The position numbers and the translations under genes are program-made. From Candidatus Phosphoribacter baldrii (GTDB lineage Bacteria > Actinomycetota > Actinomycetes > Actinomycetales > Dermatophilaceae), in the NCBI GenBank assembly GCA_016704565.1, contig JADIZV010000002.1, positions 620,001 to 684,000 on the forward strand: a DNA stretch of 64,000 nt, in the 5' to 3' direction. The notes under the pieces were generated by a model, which did no database searches, was not told the DNA's origin, and saw nothing but the letters and a program-made list of their open reading frames with translations. Below are positions 49,751-57,846 of this stretch, one piece after another. Numbering within the stretch: position 1 is the stretch's first letter; each line of letters starts with the position of its first letter.

Positions 49751-50722
49751 ATGTCCGACCGACATCCCATCGGTGCTGACGTCATTGTCCTGGGTGCCGG
49801 ATCGCTCGGGTCCGCCATCGGGGGCACGCTGGCGGCGGGCGGTATGGACGTCGTGCTCGTCTCGCGCCGTGCCGACCACGTCGAGGCGATCGAGCGCGAG
49901 GGCCTGCGGATGATCGGCGATGTCGAGCGCGTGGTCCCCCTGCGGGCGCGGGCCAGCTGTGCCGGCCTGGCCCCCGCGGAGGTCCTCGTCGTGCTCACCA
50001 AGGCCAAGGACACGGCGGCGGCCATCGCTTCGGCTCGGGAGGCGATCGGCCCGGACACCCTCGTGCTCACCCTGCAGAACGGGCTGGGCAACGAGGATCT
50101 GCTCGCCGCCGCGGTTGGAGCCCAGCGCGTGGTCACCGGCCGCACGTGGATCGGTGGACAACTGGTCGGTCCGGGGCAGGTGCTGGCCCGCGTCGTGGGC
50201 AAGCAGACGATCGTGGGGGAGTGCGACGACCGTCCGTCGGCGCGGATCGACGCGCTCGCGGCCGCGTGGACGGCGGCAGGGGTCCCCACCGAGACCTCCG
50301 ACCGGATGACGTCGGTCATCTGGGACAAACTGCTCACCAACGTTGCGACAGGTGCTCTCGCCGCGGTCACGGGGCTGGGTTACGGCGACCTGTATGCCGT
50401 CCCCGAGCTGGCCGCCACCGGCCAGGCAGCGGTCCGCGAGGCGATGGCCGTCGCGGCCGCGGCCGGAGTGCGCCTCGGTGCGACCGATCCGGCGGCGGTC
50501 TGGGCCGGAGCTGGGGCGGGGCTTCCGGCCGACTTCCAGACCTCGATGTTGCAGAGCCTGGTCGCCGGTTCGGTCACCGAGGTGGACGTCGTCAACGGCG
50601 CGGTATGCCGCCTCGGCGCGCGCCTCGGGGTCCCGACCCCGGTCAACGACACGCTGGTCGCGGCGGTCAAGGGTCGCGAGCGTGCTGTGTCGGCGCATCG
50701 GGCCTGCGAGACTACGTCCTGA
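49751..50722 (+). CDS. 2-dehydropantoate 2-reductase family protein (PanE/ApbA-like)
   Basis: The 323-residue NADP-dependent reductase has an N-terminal Rossmann motif VLGAGSLGSAIGGTLAAGG, VLTKAKDTAAAI and LTLQNGLGNEDLL (the Asn that binds the ketoacid). Its C-terminal helical domain contains the catalytic Lys in SVIWDKLLTNVATGALAA and a Ser/Asp-bearing FQTSMLQSLVAGSVTEVD. It would reduce ketopantoate in pantothenate synthesis, or a related 2-keto acid. It is unusual here because it splits aroKB from aroQ. ATG 49751 has GGGAGG eight bases before. Confidence 0.85.
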   Translation: MSDRHPIGADVIVLGAGSLGSAIGGTLAAGGMDVVLVSRRADHVEAIEREGLRMIGDVERVVPLRARASCAGLAPAEVLVVLTKAKDTAAAIASAREAIGPDTLVLTLQNGLGNEDLLAAAVGAQRVVTGRTWIGGQLVGPGQVLARVVGKQTIVGECDDRPSARIDALAAAWTAAGVPTETSDRMTSVIWDKLLTNVATGALAAVTGLGYGDLYAVPELAATGQAAVREAMAVAAAAGVRLGATDPAAVWAGAGAGLPADFQTSMLQSLVAGSVTEVDVVNGAVCRLGARLGVPTPVNDTLVAAVKGRERAVSAHRACETTS

Positions 50723-50742
50723 CCGCACCGAAGGAGCGCCGC

Positions 50743-51183
50743 ATGTCCGTCCTGCTCATCAACGGCCCCAACCTCAACCTGCTCGGGCACCGCGAGCCGG
50801 CCGTGTATGGGACGACCACGCTCGCCGAGATCGAGGAGCAGGTCGCAGCCGCGGGTGCCGCGGTCGGGGTCGACGTCGCCTGCTTCCAGAGCAACTACGA
50901 GGGCGCGATCATCGAGCGGCTGCATGCCGCCCGCACCGACGGCACGCAGTTCGTCATCATCAACCCTGGCGCGTTCACCCACACGAGCATCGCCATCCGC
51001 GACGCCTTCCAAGCCGCCGAGGTGCCTTTCGTCGAGGTGCACATCTCCAACGTCCACGCGCGGGAGGCCTTCCGGCACCATTCGTATCTGTCCGACCTCG
51101 CGGTCGGCGTCATCGTCGGGTTGGGGACCCGGGGCTACACCCTGGCGATGAGCTTCGTCCTGGAACGGCTGGCCAAGGGCTGA
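50743..51183 (+). CDS. aroQ: 3-dehydroquinate dehydratase, type II
   Basis: Dehydrates 3-dehydroquinate to 3-dehydroshikimate. The 146-residue protein has NGPNLNLLGHREPAVYGTTT, with the catalytic Tyr in the flexible lid, FQSNYEGAII, IINPGAFTHTSIA (substrate-binding Asn and Thr), and VEVHISNVHAREAFRHHS with the catalytic His. ATG 50743 follows AAGGAG. It is the last aro gene of the run: with aroE, aroC and aroKB it covers five of the seven steps; the DAHP and EPSP synthases are elsewhere. Confidence 0.95.
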   Translation: MSVLLINGPNLNLLGHREPAVYGTTTLAEIEEQVAAAGAAVGVDVACFQSNYEGAIIERLHAARTDGTQFVIINPGAFTHTSIAIRDAFQAAEVPFVEVHISNVHAREAFRHHSYLSDLAVGVIVGLGTRGYTLAMSFVLERLAKG

Positions 51184-51200
51184 CCGCCCGGATCGTCGGT

Positions 51201-51240
51201 CGAGGTGCGCCGTTCCCGGACCACGCGGGGTGGCACCTCG
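51201..51240. terminator. Hairpin between aroQ and the convergent gene
   Basis: CGAGGTGC (51201-51208) pairs with GCACCTCG (51233-51240) around a 24-base loop in the 64-base convergent gap. A bidirectional terminator is plausible. Confidence 0.45.
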
Positions 51241-51247
51241 GCAGAGG

Positions 51248-51892
51248 TCAGGCCTCGGGAATCGGGTCACCCCGCCCCAGCCCGAGGGTCGAGAGCAGGT
51301 CCTCATGCAGCTCGATCCAAATCCGGTGGCACGAGTCGCGTCCGGGGGCGTCCAGCCACGGGGCGGCTCCCTCCTGCGCGCGAGCCAGCGACGCGGCATA
51401 CCGGGTGGCGTAGCCGTCGAAACGGGTGAGTGAGTCGGCCAGGCGGTCGTTGATCTCCGTGAGTCGCTGACCGCAGGCGCGGAGGGTCTCCCACACGCGG
51501 TCATCCCATCGATGATCGGTGTGGTCGTTGGCCGCGAGCCGGTCCCAGGTCTGGGGGCGGATCTGCCAGTCGGTCATGGCTCGAAGGAAGCGGTCGTTGA
51601 CGGCCTCGAACTCCCGTGCGCCGGCGAGAACGCCGGGCCGACATCCGGCGGCGCCAAGCTCTTCGGACAGGCGACGCTCGTCGGCGAGACGACCTGCCTC
51701 GGTCAGCGACCAACCCGAGGCGTCGGCGAAGGCCACCCGCTGCACCAACCCCGCCGCTTGCTCGTCAAGGAGGTGTTCGCCGCCTTCTCGCTGGTCGAGC
51801 CGATAGCGCGCGGCGACCTGCGGCCCGGATGCGAACCCCAGCACGCGCACGGCATGCAGGACGAGCAGCTCCGGGGCAGACGACGTCGACAC
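51248..51892 (-). CDS. Winged-helix-like protein of unknown function
   Basis: The 214-residue product begins with a stretch typical of a winged helix: LLVLHAVRVLGFASGPQVAARYRLD, then EHLLDEQAAGLVQRVAFADASGWSLTEAGRLAD, which would be the recognition and wing segments. The C-terminal part is helical, with many Trp, Arg and Asp (DWQIRPQTWDRLAAND, DRVWETLRACGQRL), perhaps for dimerisation or ligand binding. It is transcribed away from the ATP-citrate-lyase-like pair, whose start lies 153 bases beyond, so it could regulate that pair; this is inference. Confidence 0.75.
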   Translation of the reverse strand: MSTSSAPELLVLHAVRVLGFASGPQVAARYRLDQREGGEHLLDEQAAGLVQRVAFADASGWSLTEAGRLADERRLSEELGAAGCRPGVLAGAREFEAVNDRFLRAMTDWQIRPQTWDRLAANDHTDHRWDDRVWETLRACGQRLTEINDRLADSLTRFDGYATRYAASLARAQEGAAPWLDAPGRDSCHRIWIELHEDLLSTLGLGRGDPIPEA

Positions 51893-52045
51893 CAGGCCAA
51901 CCTATGTCCTCGTGGAACTCGGCCACGCTCGAAGCGACCGACCTGCCTTGGCCACGTGCAGACGACGGGACCACCGTCCCTGGTGCGGCGTTCCGAGCGG
52001 CCATAGCGTGGCGGAGGATCAACGGCGAACCGCTGGAGTTGCAGG

Positions 52046-53323
52046 ATGAATCTCACCGGAATGCTCTATGGAGCGAAACTTCTCCAGTTTGCGGGGTTCC
52101 CCGCGGCGGAGGTGCTCGGCCCTGCGGCCACCGAGGAGGAGATCAAAGACCTCATCTCGCGGCACGGCGAAATCCTCATCAAACCGGTCTTCAAAGGCGG
52201 CGTCGGCAAGAAGGGCAAGGCCGGGCTCATCGGCCGGGCCAAGGACCTGCCCACCGCACTGCGCGAGAAGGAACGCCTCTACTTCGCCGAGCACCAGGTG
52301 GGCACTACGGTCGCCAAGGCCAACGGGGTCACCTACGAGGCGATGGTCCCGGCCGAGCACGAGGTCTACTTCTCGCTCACCGACTCCACCCACTTCCGGG
52401 CCCCCACGATGACGATCACCCATCACGGCGGCGTAGCCATCGAGGAGCTGGACAAGTCGCTCGTCGCTCAGGTCCCGTTCGAAGCCCTCACCGGCATGCG
52501 GGCGTTCGTCGTGGCCAACGCCCTCACCGAGCTGCACGCGCCCAACGAGATCGTCTCGCCGCTCGTGCAATACCTACCCGGGCTGTGGGAGCTGTTCCAC
52601 GAGTTCGGGATGACGACGCTCGAGCTCAACCCGATCCGGATGCGCCCGGACAAGAAGGGCCGGCTCACCCCGGTCGCGTGCGACTTCAAGTGTGCCTTCG
52701 ACCGGGACGACCCCCGGGTGTCGCGGCTCGGGCTGCCGCGGTCGCTGTTCTCGGCGAGCTACTCCGACTTCGAGCACGAGGTCAACCAGCTGCGCACCTA
52801 TCAGGGCCAGAGTGACGTCTACGTCGTCAACGACAAGGGCACCATCCTCGCGCCGACCTTCGGCGGTGGCGCCAACTCGCTGGTCTCCGAGATGCTCGGT
52901 GACGACGCGATCATCTCCTCGGACTTCGGCGGCAACCCGCCCTACGAGAAGATGAAGGAGCTCGCCCGGATCTGTTACAAATACTGGCTCCCGCAGACCA
53001 ACGTGCTGTTCATCATCGGCGGCAAGGCCAACAACACCGACATCTTCGAGACCTTCCGGGCCATGGCCGACGCCCTCCGCGAGCACTATGCGACGCACGG
53101 ACCCACCCCCTTGTATGCCGTGGTCGGACGCGGCGGGCCGAACCTCATCCGGGGCATGGGCGTCCTGCGAGACACCTTCGAGAGCCTCAAGATCCCTTAC
53201 AAGATGTTCGGCTTCGACTCGGACATGTCCGAGGTCATCAACTACGCGCGAGCGGCCGACGCCTGGATGAAGGCTTCCGGTCGGGAACAGATCGCCCTCC
53301 AGCAACAGGCCCTGGCCGGCTGA
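52046..53323 (+). CDS. ATP-citrate lyase-like subunit: ATP-grasp and citrate-binding domains
   Basis: The 425-residue protein corresponds to the N-terminal part of animal ATP-citrate lyase (bacterial AclB). The ATP-grasp domain shows ILIKPVFKGGVGKKGKAGLIG and MTTLELNPIRM. The C-terminal citrate-binding-type domain shows NVLFIIGGKANNTDIFETF and VVGRGGPNLIRGMGVL. The Arg before GGPN, which contacts a citrate carboxylate in the human enzyme, is kept. The loop after IIGG is one residue shorter and differs, so the acid substrate may not be citrate. ATG 52046 was chosen. The partner gene starts 26 bases on. Confidence 0.85.
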   Translation: MNLTGMLYGAKLLQFAGFPAAEVLGPAATEEEIKDLISRHGEILIKPVFKGGVGKKGKAGLIGRAKDLPTALREKERLYFAEHQVGTTVAKANGVTYEAMVPAEHEVYFSLTDSTHFRAPTMTITHHGGVAIEELDKSLVAQVPFEALTGMRAFVVANALTELHAPNEIVSPLVQYLPGLWELFHEFGMTTLELNPIRMRPDKKGRLTPVACDFKCAFDRDDPRVSRLGLPRSLFSASYSDFEHEVNQLRTYQGQSDVYVVNDKGTILAPTFGGGANSLVSEMLGDDAIISSDFGGNPPYEKMKELARICYKYWLPQTNVLFIIGGKANNTDIFETFRAMADALREHYATHGPTPLYAVVGRGGPNLIRGMGVLRDTFESLKIPYKMFGFDSDMSEVINYARAADAWMKASGREQIALQQQALAG

Positions 53324-53348
53324 CCCGGCGACGAAGGAGAACCCTCAG

Positions 53349-56048
53349 ATGTACAAGAAGGGCGTCGGCGAGTTCAAGTTCTACGTCGGCATCAGCTCGC
53401 TGGCCCAGATCGCCACCCCCGAGGACCGGGTGTGTGTGCTCAACATCCTCGGCGGTGAGTCGACCGACGTCACCCCGGTGAGCCACGAATACTCCGGCGG
53501 GAACGTCGTCTTCGGGACCTCGCCCGGCAAGGGCGGCTCGCACATGCCGACCCGCTTGGGCGACATCCCCGTCTACAACAACGTCCTGGAGGGCCTGGCC
53601 GACGGGCACCGGTTCAACGCCGGCGTCGTCTACCTGCCCCCGGCGGCCGCCCGGCACGGGGTCGGCGAGCTCATCCGGGTCAACCCCGAGATGCGCAAGA
53701 TCTTCATCGTCACCGAGAAGATCCCCGCCCACGACGCCCGCGAGATCCGGGCCATGGCCCAGTCCAACGGCGTCGACATCTTCGGCGCCAACAGCCTCGG
53801 CGTCGCGGACTCCTGGAACCACATCCGCATTGGTGGGGCCCTCGGCGGCAACACGCCGGAGGAGGCGCTTCGCAAGGGCTCGATCGCGCTGCTGTCCAAC
53901 TCGGGCAACTTCACGACGACGATCGCCACCTACCTGCGGATGGCCGGTTGGGGCACGACCACCCTGATCTCCAGCGGCAAGGACGTCTACATCCATTACG
54001 CCGCACCGGAGTTCGCGTTCGCCCTGGCCAACGACATGCGTAGCAAGGCGGGCGTCCTCTACGTCGAGCCGGGCGGCTACTACGAGCTGGATGCCGAGTT
54101 CACCAAGCCGGTCGTCGCCTGCGTCGTCGGCCGGTGGAAGTCCCGGCTGACCCGCGCCGTCGGCCACGCCGGGGCCATGGCCGGGGGCGGTGACGACGCC
54201 GCCACCAAGGAACGCTGGTTCATGGAGAAGTTCGGCGTCGACGACACCTTCACCCCCGAACACCCCGTGTGTTCACGGCGCGGTGCCGTGGTCACCAACA
54301 TCGCCCACATCCCTGCGGCCCTCACCGCGGTCATGGCTCTCAACGCGACAATGCCCGACTTCGCGCCGGAGGGCAGCCTGGCCCTCAAGCCGTGGTTCGG
54401 CAAGGCGCGTGACCTCAAGCTGCCGCCCGAGCTCGACCTGCCGAACGTCGTGGCCATGCCGCCCTATGACGAGCAGATCGCCGCACTCAACAAGCAGGTC
54501 GGTGCGGTGCTCCCGCGCCAGACGATGAAGGACGCCTCCGGCGTCTCGCAGATGGACCCGATCACCCAGGTCTCCAGCCTGCGCGGCATGTCGATCCTGC
54601 ACGCCGCCCAACACCCGATGGAGGACAACCTCGTCCTCGCCCTGCTCGGGCGGCGGGCGAGCGATCGCGACCGCGCCCTGATCGACGTCGCCGTCGCGGC
54701 GCACGTCAACCTCCACGGCACCGTGTCTCTCGCCGCGGTCGAAGCCGCCCGCGAGGCCGGCAACACCCCCAACACCGTCATCGCTGCGGCGCTCGCGATC
54801 GCGGGCCCGCGCCGGACCGAGGCATCCCGGTCGGCCCTGCACGGCTTCATCGACCTGTTCACGGGCAGCGGACTCTCGGTTGACGACACCGGCACCGACC
54901 TCGCGGCATACCCGGCGCCCGAGGCCCTGCGCGCGTTGGCGATCGGTCCCGACCCCGACCCCGTGGCCGAAGCGATGCTGGCCGGCATCGCCGAGCGTGG
55001 CGCCACGTCCATGCCGCTGCGGTGGCTCGCCGCCCAGGGCGGCCACCCGCAGGTCCCGGGGGTGATGGCTGCCATCGCCGGCACCCTCGTGTGGAAGTCG
55101 CTGGCACACAAGGAGATCTCCCGGATCACCGCTGAGGAGCTCCCGTGGTGGCTTGAGCTGATCGGGACGATGATCGGCGCGGCAGCCCCGGTCGCCGGAC
55201 ATACCGCTGATGGGTTCTGCGGCATACCGAACGGCGAGGTCCTTGGACGCGCGACGGTGACCGAGCTCGCCGCCGCAGCATTGCTCGGCGAGCGGCCCAC
55301 CGCGGACGTCCTGGACGGCTTCGCGATGCTGACTGGGCTGCTGCTCACCAACGGGCCGGGAGCGATCACCGCGCAGGGCGCCAAGGGCGCCGTCTCGGCC
55401 GACGGGCCCCAGACACCCGAACGGATCCAGCTCAACAAGGCGATGATCGGCTTCCTCACCCACGCGGGCTACTCGCACGGCGGCAACGGCTACGAGGGCA
55501 TCGCGTTCCTGCTCGAACGGTTCCGTGGCACCGGGCTAACCGACCCGGGCGACCCCGGCCATGGTGTCGACCTCGACGCGCTCGCCCGCGACTATGCCCA
55601 GCAGTTCGCCGCGCTCAAGACCACCCGCAAGGAGCTCGGCGCCGACCGCGCGACGATTCCGTGCATCAACCACCCGGTCTTCAAGGGCAAGGACGTCAAC
55701 GTCGACCCCCGCGAGGAGTTCGTCCGGACGGTCATGGCGCAGCGGGGCGACTACAACGTCTTCCACGACTACTACCGCCGCCTCGTCGTGGCCCTCAAGG
55801 AGGTCGGCGCGACGAGCAACGTCTTCTGCGTCAACGTCGACGCGCTCATCGCGACCGGGCTGCTGAAGATGCTGTGGAGCCGCTACGTCGACGGGTCGTT
55901 CACCGAGAAGCAGTTGGAGAACGCCGCCTTCACGGCCTTCCTCTTCGGCCGGATGATCGGGTGCGCCGCCGAGATCGACGACCACCAGAACCGCGGGCGC
56001 AACATGGACACCCGCACCCCCGCGAAGGCCATCACCTTCGTCTCGTGA
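53349..56048 (+). CDS. ATP-citrate lyase-like subunit: CoA-ligase and citryl-CoA-lyase-like domains
   Basis: The 899-residue protein corresponds to the C-terminal part of animal ATP-citrate lyase (bacterial AclA). Residues about 1-320 are a succinyl-CoA-synthetase-alpha-like domain with SNSGNFTTTIATYLRMAG and the phosphohistidine site GHAGA near residue 272. A citrate-synthase-like domain follows from about 410 to the end, closing with NHPVFKGKDVNVDPREEF, NVFCVNVDALIA and FLFGRMIGCAAEIDDHQNRGR. AclA is usually near 610 residues, so about 290 residues are extra, mostly around 500-760. ATG 53349 follows AAGGAG. The pair probably splits citrate or a homologue to an acyl-CoA and a keto acid at the cost of ATP. 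Confidence 0.85.
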   Translation: MYKKGVGEFKFYVGISSLAQIATPEDRVCVLNILGGESTDVTPVSHEYSGGNVVFGTSPGKGGSHMPTRLGDIPVYNNVLEGLADGHRFNAGVVYLPPAAARHGVGELIRVNPEMRKIFIVTEKIPAHDAREIRAMAQSNGVDIFGANSLGVADSWNHIRIGGALGGNTPEEALRKGSIALLSNSGNFTTTIATYLRMAGWGTTTLISSGKDVYIHYAAPEFAFALANDMRSKAGVLYVEPGGYYELDAEFTKPVVACVVGRWKSRLTRAVGHAGAMAGGGDDAATKERWFMEKFGVDDTFTPEHPVCSRRGAVVTNIAHIPAALTAVMALNATMPDFAPEGSLALKPWFGKARDLKLPPELDLPNVVAMPPYDEQIAALNKQVGAVLPRQTMKDASGVSQMDPITQVSSLRGMSILHAAQHPMEDNLVLALLGRRASDRDRALIDVAVAAHVNLHGTVSLAAVEAAREAGNTPNTVIAAALAIAGPRRTEASRSALHGFIDLFTGSGLSVDDTGTDLAAYPAPEALRALAIGPDPDPVAEAMLAGIAERGATSMPLRWLAAQGGHPQVPGVMAAIAGTLVWKSLAHKEISRITAEELPWWLELIGTMIGAAAPVAGHTADGFCGIPNGEVLGRATVTELAAAALLGERPTADVLDGFAMLTGLLLTNGPGAITAQGAKGAVSADGPQTPERIQLNKAMIGFLTHAGYSHGGNGYEGIAFLLERFRGTGLTDPGDPGHGVDLDALARDYAQQFAALKTTRKELGADRATIPCINHPVFKGKDVNVDPREEFVRTVMAQRGDYNVFHDYYRRLVVALKEVGATSNVFCVNVDALIATGLLKMLWSRYVDGSFTEKQLENAAFTAFLFGRMIGCAAEIDDHQNRGRNMDTRTPAKAITFVS

Positions 56049-56060
56049 CCCCTGGCCAGG

Positions 56061-56105
56061 GCCGGGTATGCCGCCCACGCACCTCGCGTGAACGGCATAC
56101 CCGGC
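56061..56105. terminator. Octamer-built bidirectional hairpin
   Basis: A perfect 13-bp stem (56061-56073 with 56093-56105) has an octamer in each arm (56066-56073 and 56093-56100). A second small stem (CACGC with GCGTG, 56076-56080 and 56086-56090) stacks inside the loop. It lies in the convergent gap between the lyase-like gene and the SPFH gene. Confidence 0.8.
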
Positions 56106-56159
56106 AGGCCACCAGCAGCCACCGCGCGGCGACCCGAACGCCGTCTGCGGGGCCGGCGG

Positions 56160-56819
56160 TCAGTCGGTCGACGGCTCCGGCGTCCCACCCAGCTGCAGGA
56201 CCAGCCGCGTCCCGGGCGGGGTGGCCTGGACCAGCCGGAGCTGGGCCAGCGCCGGGTGCTCGTCGAGCAGCCGCGCACCGTTGGCCAGTGCGCGCAGTGC
56301 AGCGGTCTCAGACCGGGCGGCCTCGAGCGCGGCCGCGCCACGCAGCTTGGCGGTGACGAGCTCAGCCGTCGCCAGGCGCAGGTCGTGGGGGAGCACGACG
56401 TCACGCACGGCGACACCCAGCGTCGCGATGCCGACCGCCCGGGTCGCGGCGTCGACCGCAGTGGTGACGTCCAACCGACGCATGGCGCCGATGAGGTCGG
56501 TCGCCTCGAGCGCGCCGACCGCCTCGCGCAGCGCGAGCTGGGTCGCGATGTGCAGGACGTCGACCGGAGTCCGCGAGACCTCGAGCCACGCGACCGGGTC
56601 GATGACCGCCCAGCGCACGACCGCCGAGACCCGCACGCCCAGGCCGTCGGACGTCGGGATGTCCTGCGGGGCGATGACCTGCTGGCGCTCGCGCAGGTCG
56701 ACCAGGACGTAGCGGTGCGCCCACCGACGCCGGACGCGCCCAGCGGGCTCGACGCCGACCAAGCGGCCGGCCGAGTAGACGACCGCGGCGTGACGGGTCG
56801 GGATGGTGATTCGGAACAT
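56160..56819 (-). CDS. SPFH/Band 7 (slipin-like) domain protein
   Basis: The 219-residue protein begins MFRITIPTRHAAVVYSAGRL and has the Band 7 core: HRYVLVDLRERQQVIAPQDIPTSDGL, VRVSAVVRWAVIDPVAWLEV, then LALREAVGALEATDLIG and a long Ala/Glu/Arg-rich helix (LRGAAALEAARSETAALRALA). It lacks the usual N-terminal membrane helix, so any membrane link must be indirect. Relatives form oligomeric scaffolds at membranes, often with NfeD-type partners, which are not seen here. ATG 56819 has a near-perfect AAGGAGGTG. Confidence 0.82.
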   Translation of the reverse strand: MFRITIPTRHAAVVYSAGRLVGVEPAGRVRRRWAHRYVLVDLRERQQVIAPQDIPTSDGLGVRVSAVVRWAVIDPVAWLEVSRTPVDVLHIATQLALREAVGALEATDLIGAMRRLDVTTAVDAATRAVGIATLGVAVRDVVLPHDLRLATAELVTAKLRGAAALEAARSETAALRALANGARLLDEHPALAQLRLVQATPPGTRLVLQLGGTPEPSTD

Positions 56820-57246
56820 GACGGGCACCTCCTTGGTGCGGGTGGTGGGCGGACGGCATACGGGGGACTGGGACTGCGCCACGCGGTGAGTGACGCCGGA
56901 CGGCGGCCGTGGGGCGGGGCAGCACCCGTCCGCTACCGCGACATGTGCCGCGGCAGCGGGGGAGGGTGGGCCGCAGAGCCCGTGGGGCCGGTGACCCGCC
57001 CGACGCCACCCGATGGTGTGCGCGTTTGCAGCGTGCAGGTTCCCGATACCTGTGTCGGTCAGGTCGTGCGCAGGACCGGGAATCCGGTATGCCGTCCCGG
57101 CTGCTCCCTCGACCGACTCACTGAGGGTGCCAGTCGGGCCCGCACAGCGGCAACCGGTTTTCCGGGTAGACTTGCCCGGAATCCCACCAGATCTTCGACG
57201 GGCGCTGGCGCGTCCGGCATACCCGTGAGCAAGGAAGCGACCACTC
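56820..57246. other. Divergent intergenic region SPFH gene / efp (427 bases)
   Basis: No gene is seen. The stretch holds three octamers (56854, 57087, 57215), a 7-bp hairpin TTCCGGG/CCCGGAA at 57160-57181 and a TAGACT -10-like box at 57167-57172 that could drive efp with a 5' leader of about 70 bases. Open frames here have no recognisable similarity. Confidence 0.6.
57167..57172 (+). promoter_or_regulatory. Candidate -10 box for efp
   Basis: TAGACT matches the actinobacterial -10 consensus and lies in the loop of a 7-bp inverted repeat (57160-57181). The -35 is not evident. Confidence 0.35.
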
Positions 57247-57810
57247 GTGGCAACGACGAACGACCTCAAGAACGGCCTTGTGCTCAACATCGACGGGCAG
57301 TTGTGGACCGTCATCGAGTTTCAGCATGTCAAGCCCGGCAAGGGCCCGGCCTTCGTGCGCACCAAGCTCAAGAACGTCATGTCCGGCAAGGTCGTCGACA
57401 AGACCTTCAACGCTGGTGTCAAGGTCGAGACGTCCAGCGTCGACAAGCGCACCATGCAATACCTCTACAAGGACGGGTCGGACTTCGTCTTCATGGACAC
57501 CGACACCTACGACCAGATCCACGTGTCCGAGACCGTCGTCGGTGGCGGGGCGGACTACCTGCTGGAGAACCAGAACGCCATCGTCGCCACCCATGAGGGC
57601 GTCCCGCTCTACGTTGAGCTCCCCGCGTCGGTCGTTCTGGAGATCACCTTCACCGAGCCGGGCCTGCAGGGTGACCGCGCGACCGGTGGCACCAAGCCGG
57701 CCACGCTGGAGACCGGTGCCCAGATCCAGGTTCCGCTTTTCCTCGAGACGGGCACCCGGGTCAAGGTCGACACCCGCGATGGGTCTTATCTCGGCCGGGT
57801 CAACGACTGA
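57247..57810 (+). CDS. efp: Translation elongation factor P
   Basis: Relieves ribosome stalling at polyproline stretches. The 187-residue protein has the KOW-like N-domain with the modification-loop region HVKPGKGPAF, where Lys at the loop tip would contact the P-site tRNA, then two OB domains (MQYLYKDGSDFVFMDTDTYDQI and the C-terminal signature IQVPLFLETGTRVKVDTRDG). No EpmA/EpmB-type gene is near, in line with unmodified EF-P reported for actinobacteria. GTG 57247 follows AAGGAAG. The Pro-rich protein at 59.2 kb is a plausible client. Confidence 0.95.
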   Translation: MATTNDLKNGLVLNIDGQLWTVIEFQHVKPGKGPAFVRTKLKNVMSGKVVDKTFNAGVKVETSSVDKRTMQYLYKDGSDFVFMDTDTYDQIHVSETVVGGGADYLLENQNAIVATHEGVPLYVELPASVVLEITFTEPGLQGDRATGGTKPATLETGAQIQVPLFLETGTRVKVDTRDGSYLGRVND

Positions 57811-57846
57811 CGTGTCTCGTTTCGCCGCCGCGCGGCATACCCACTG

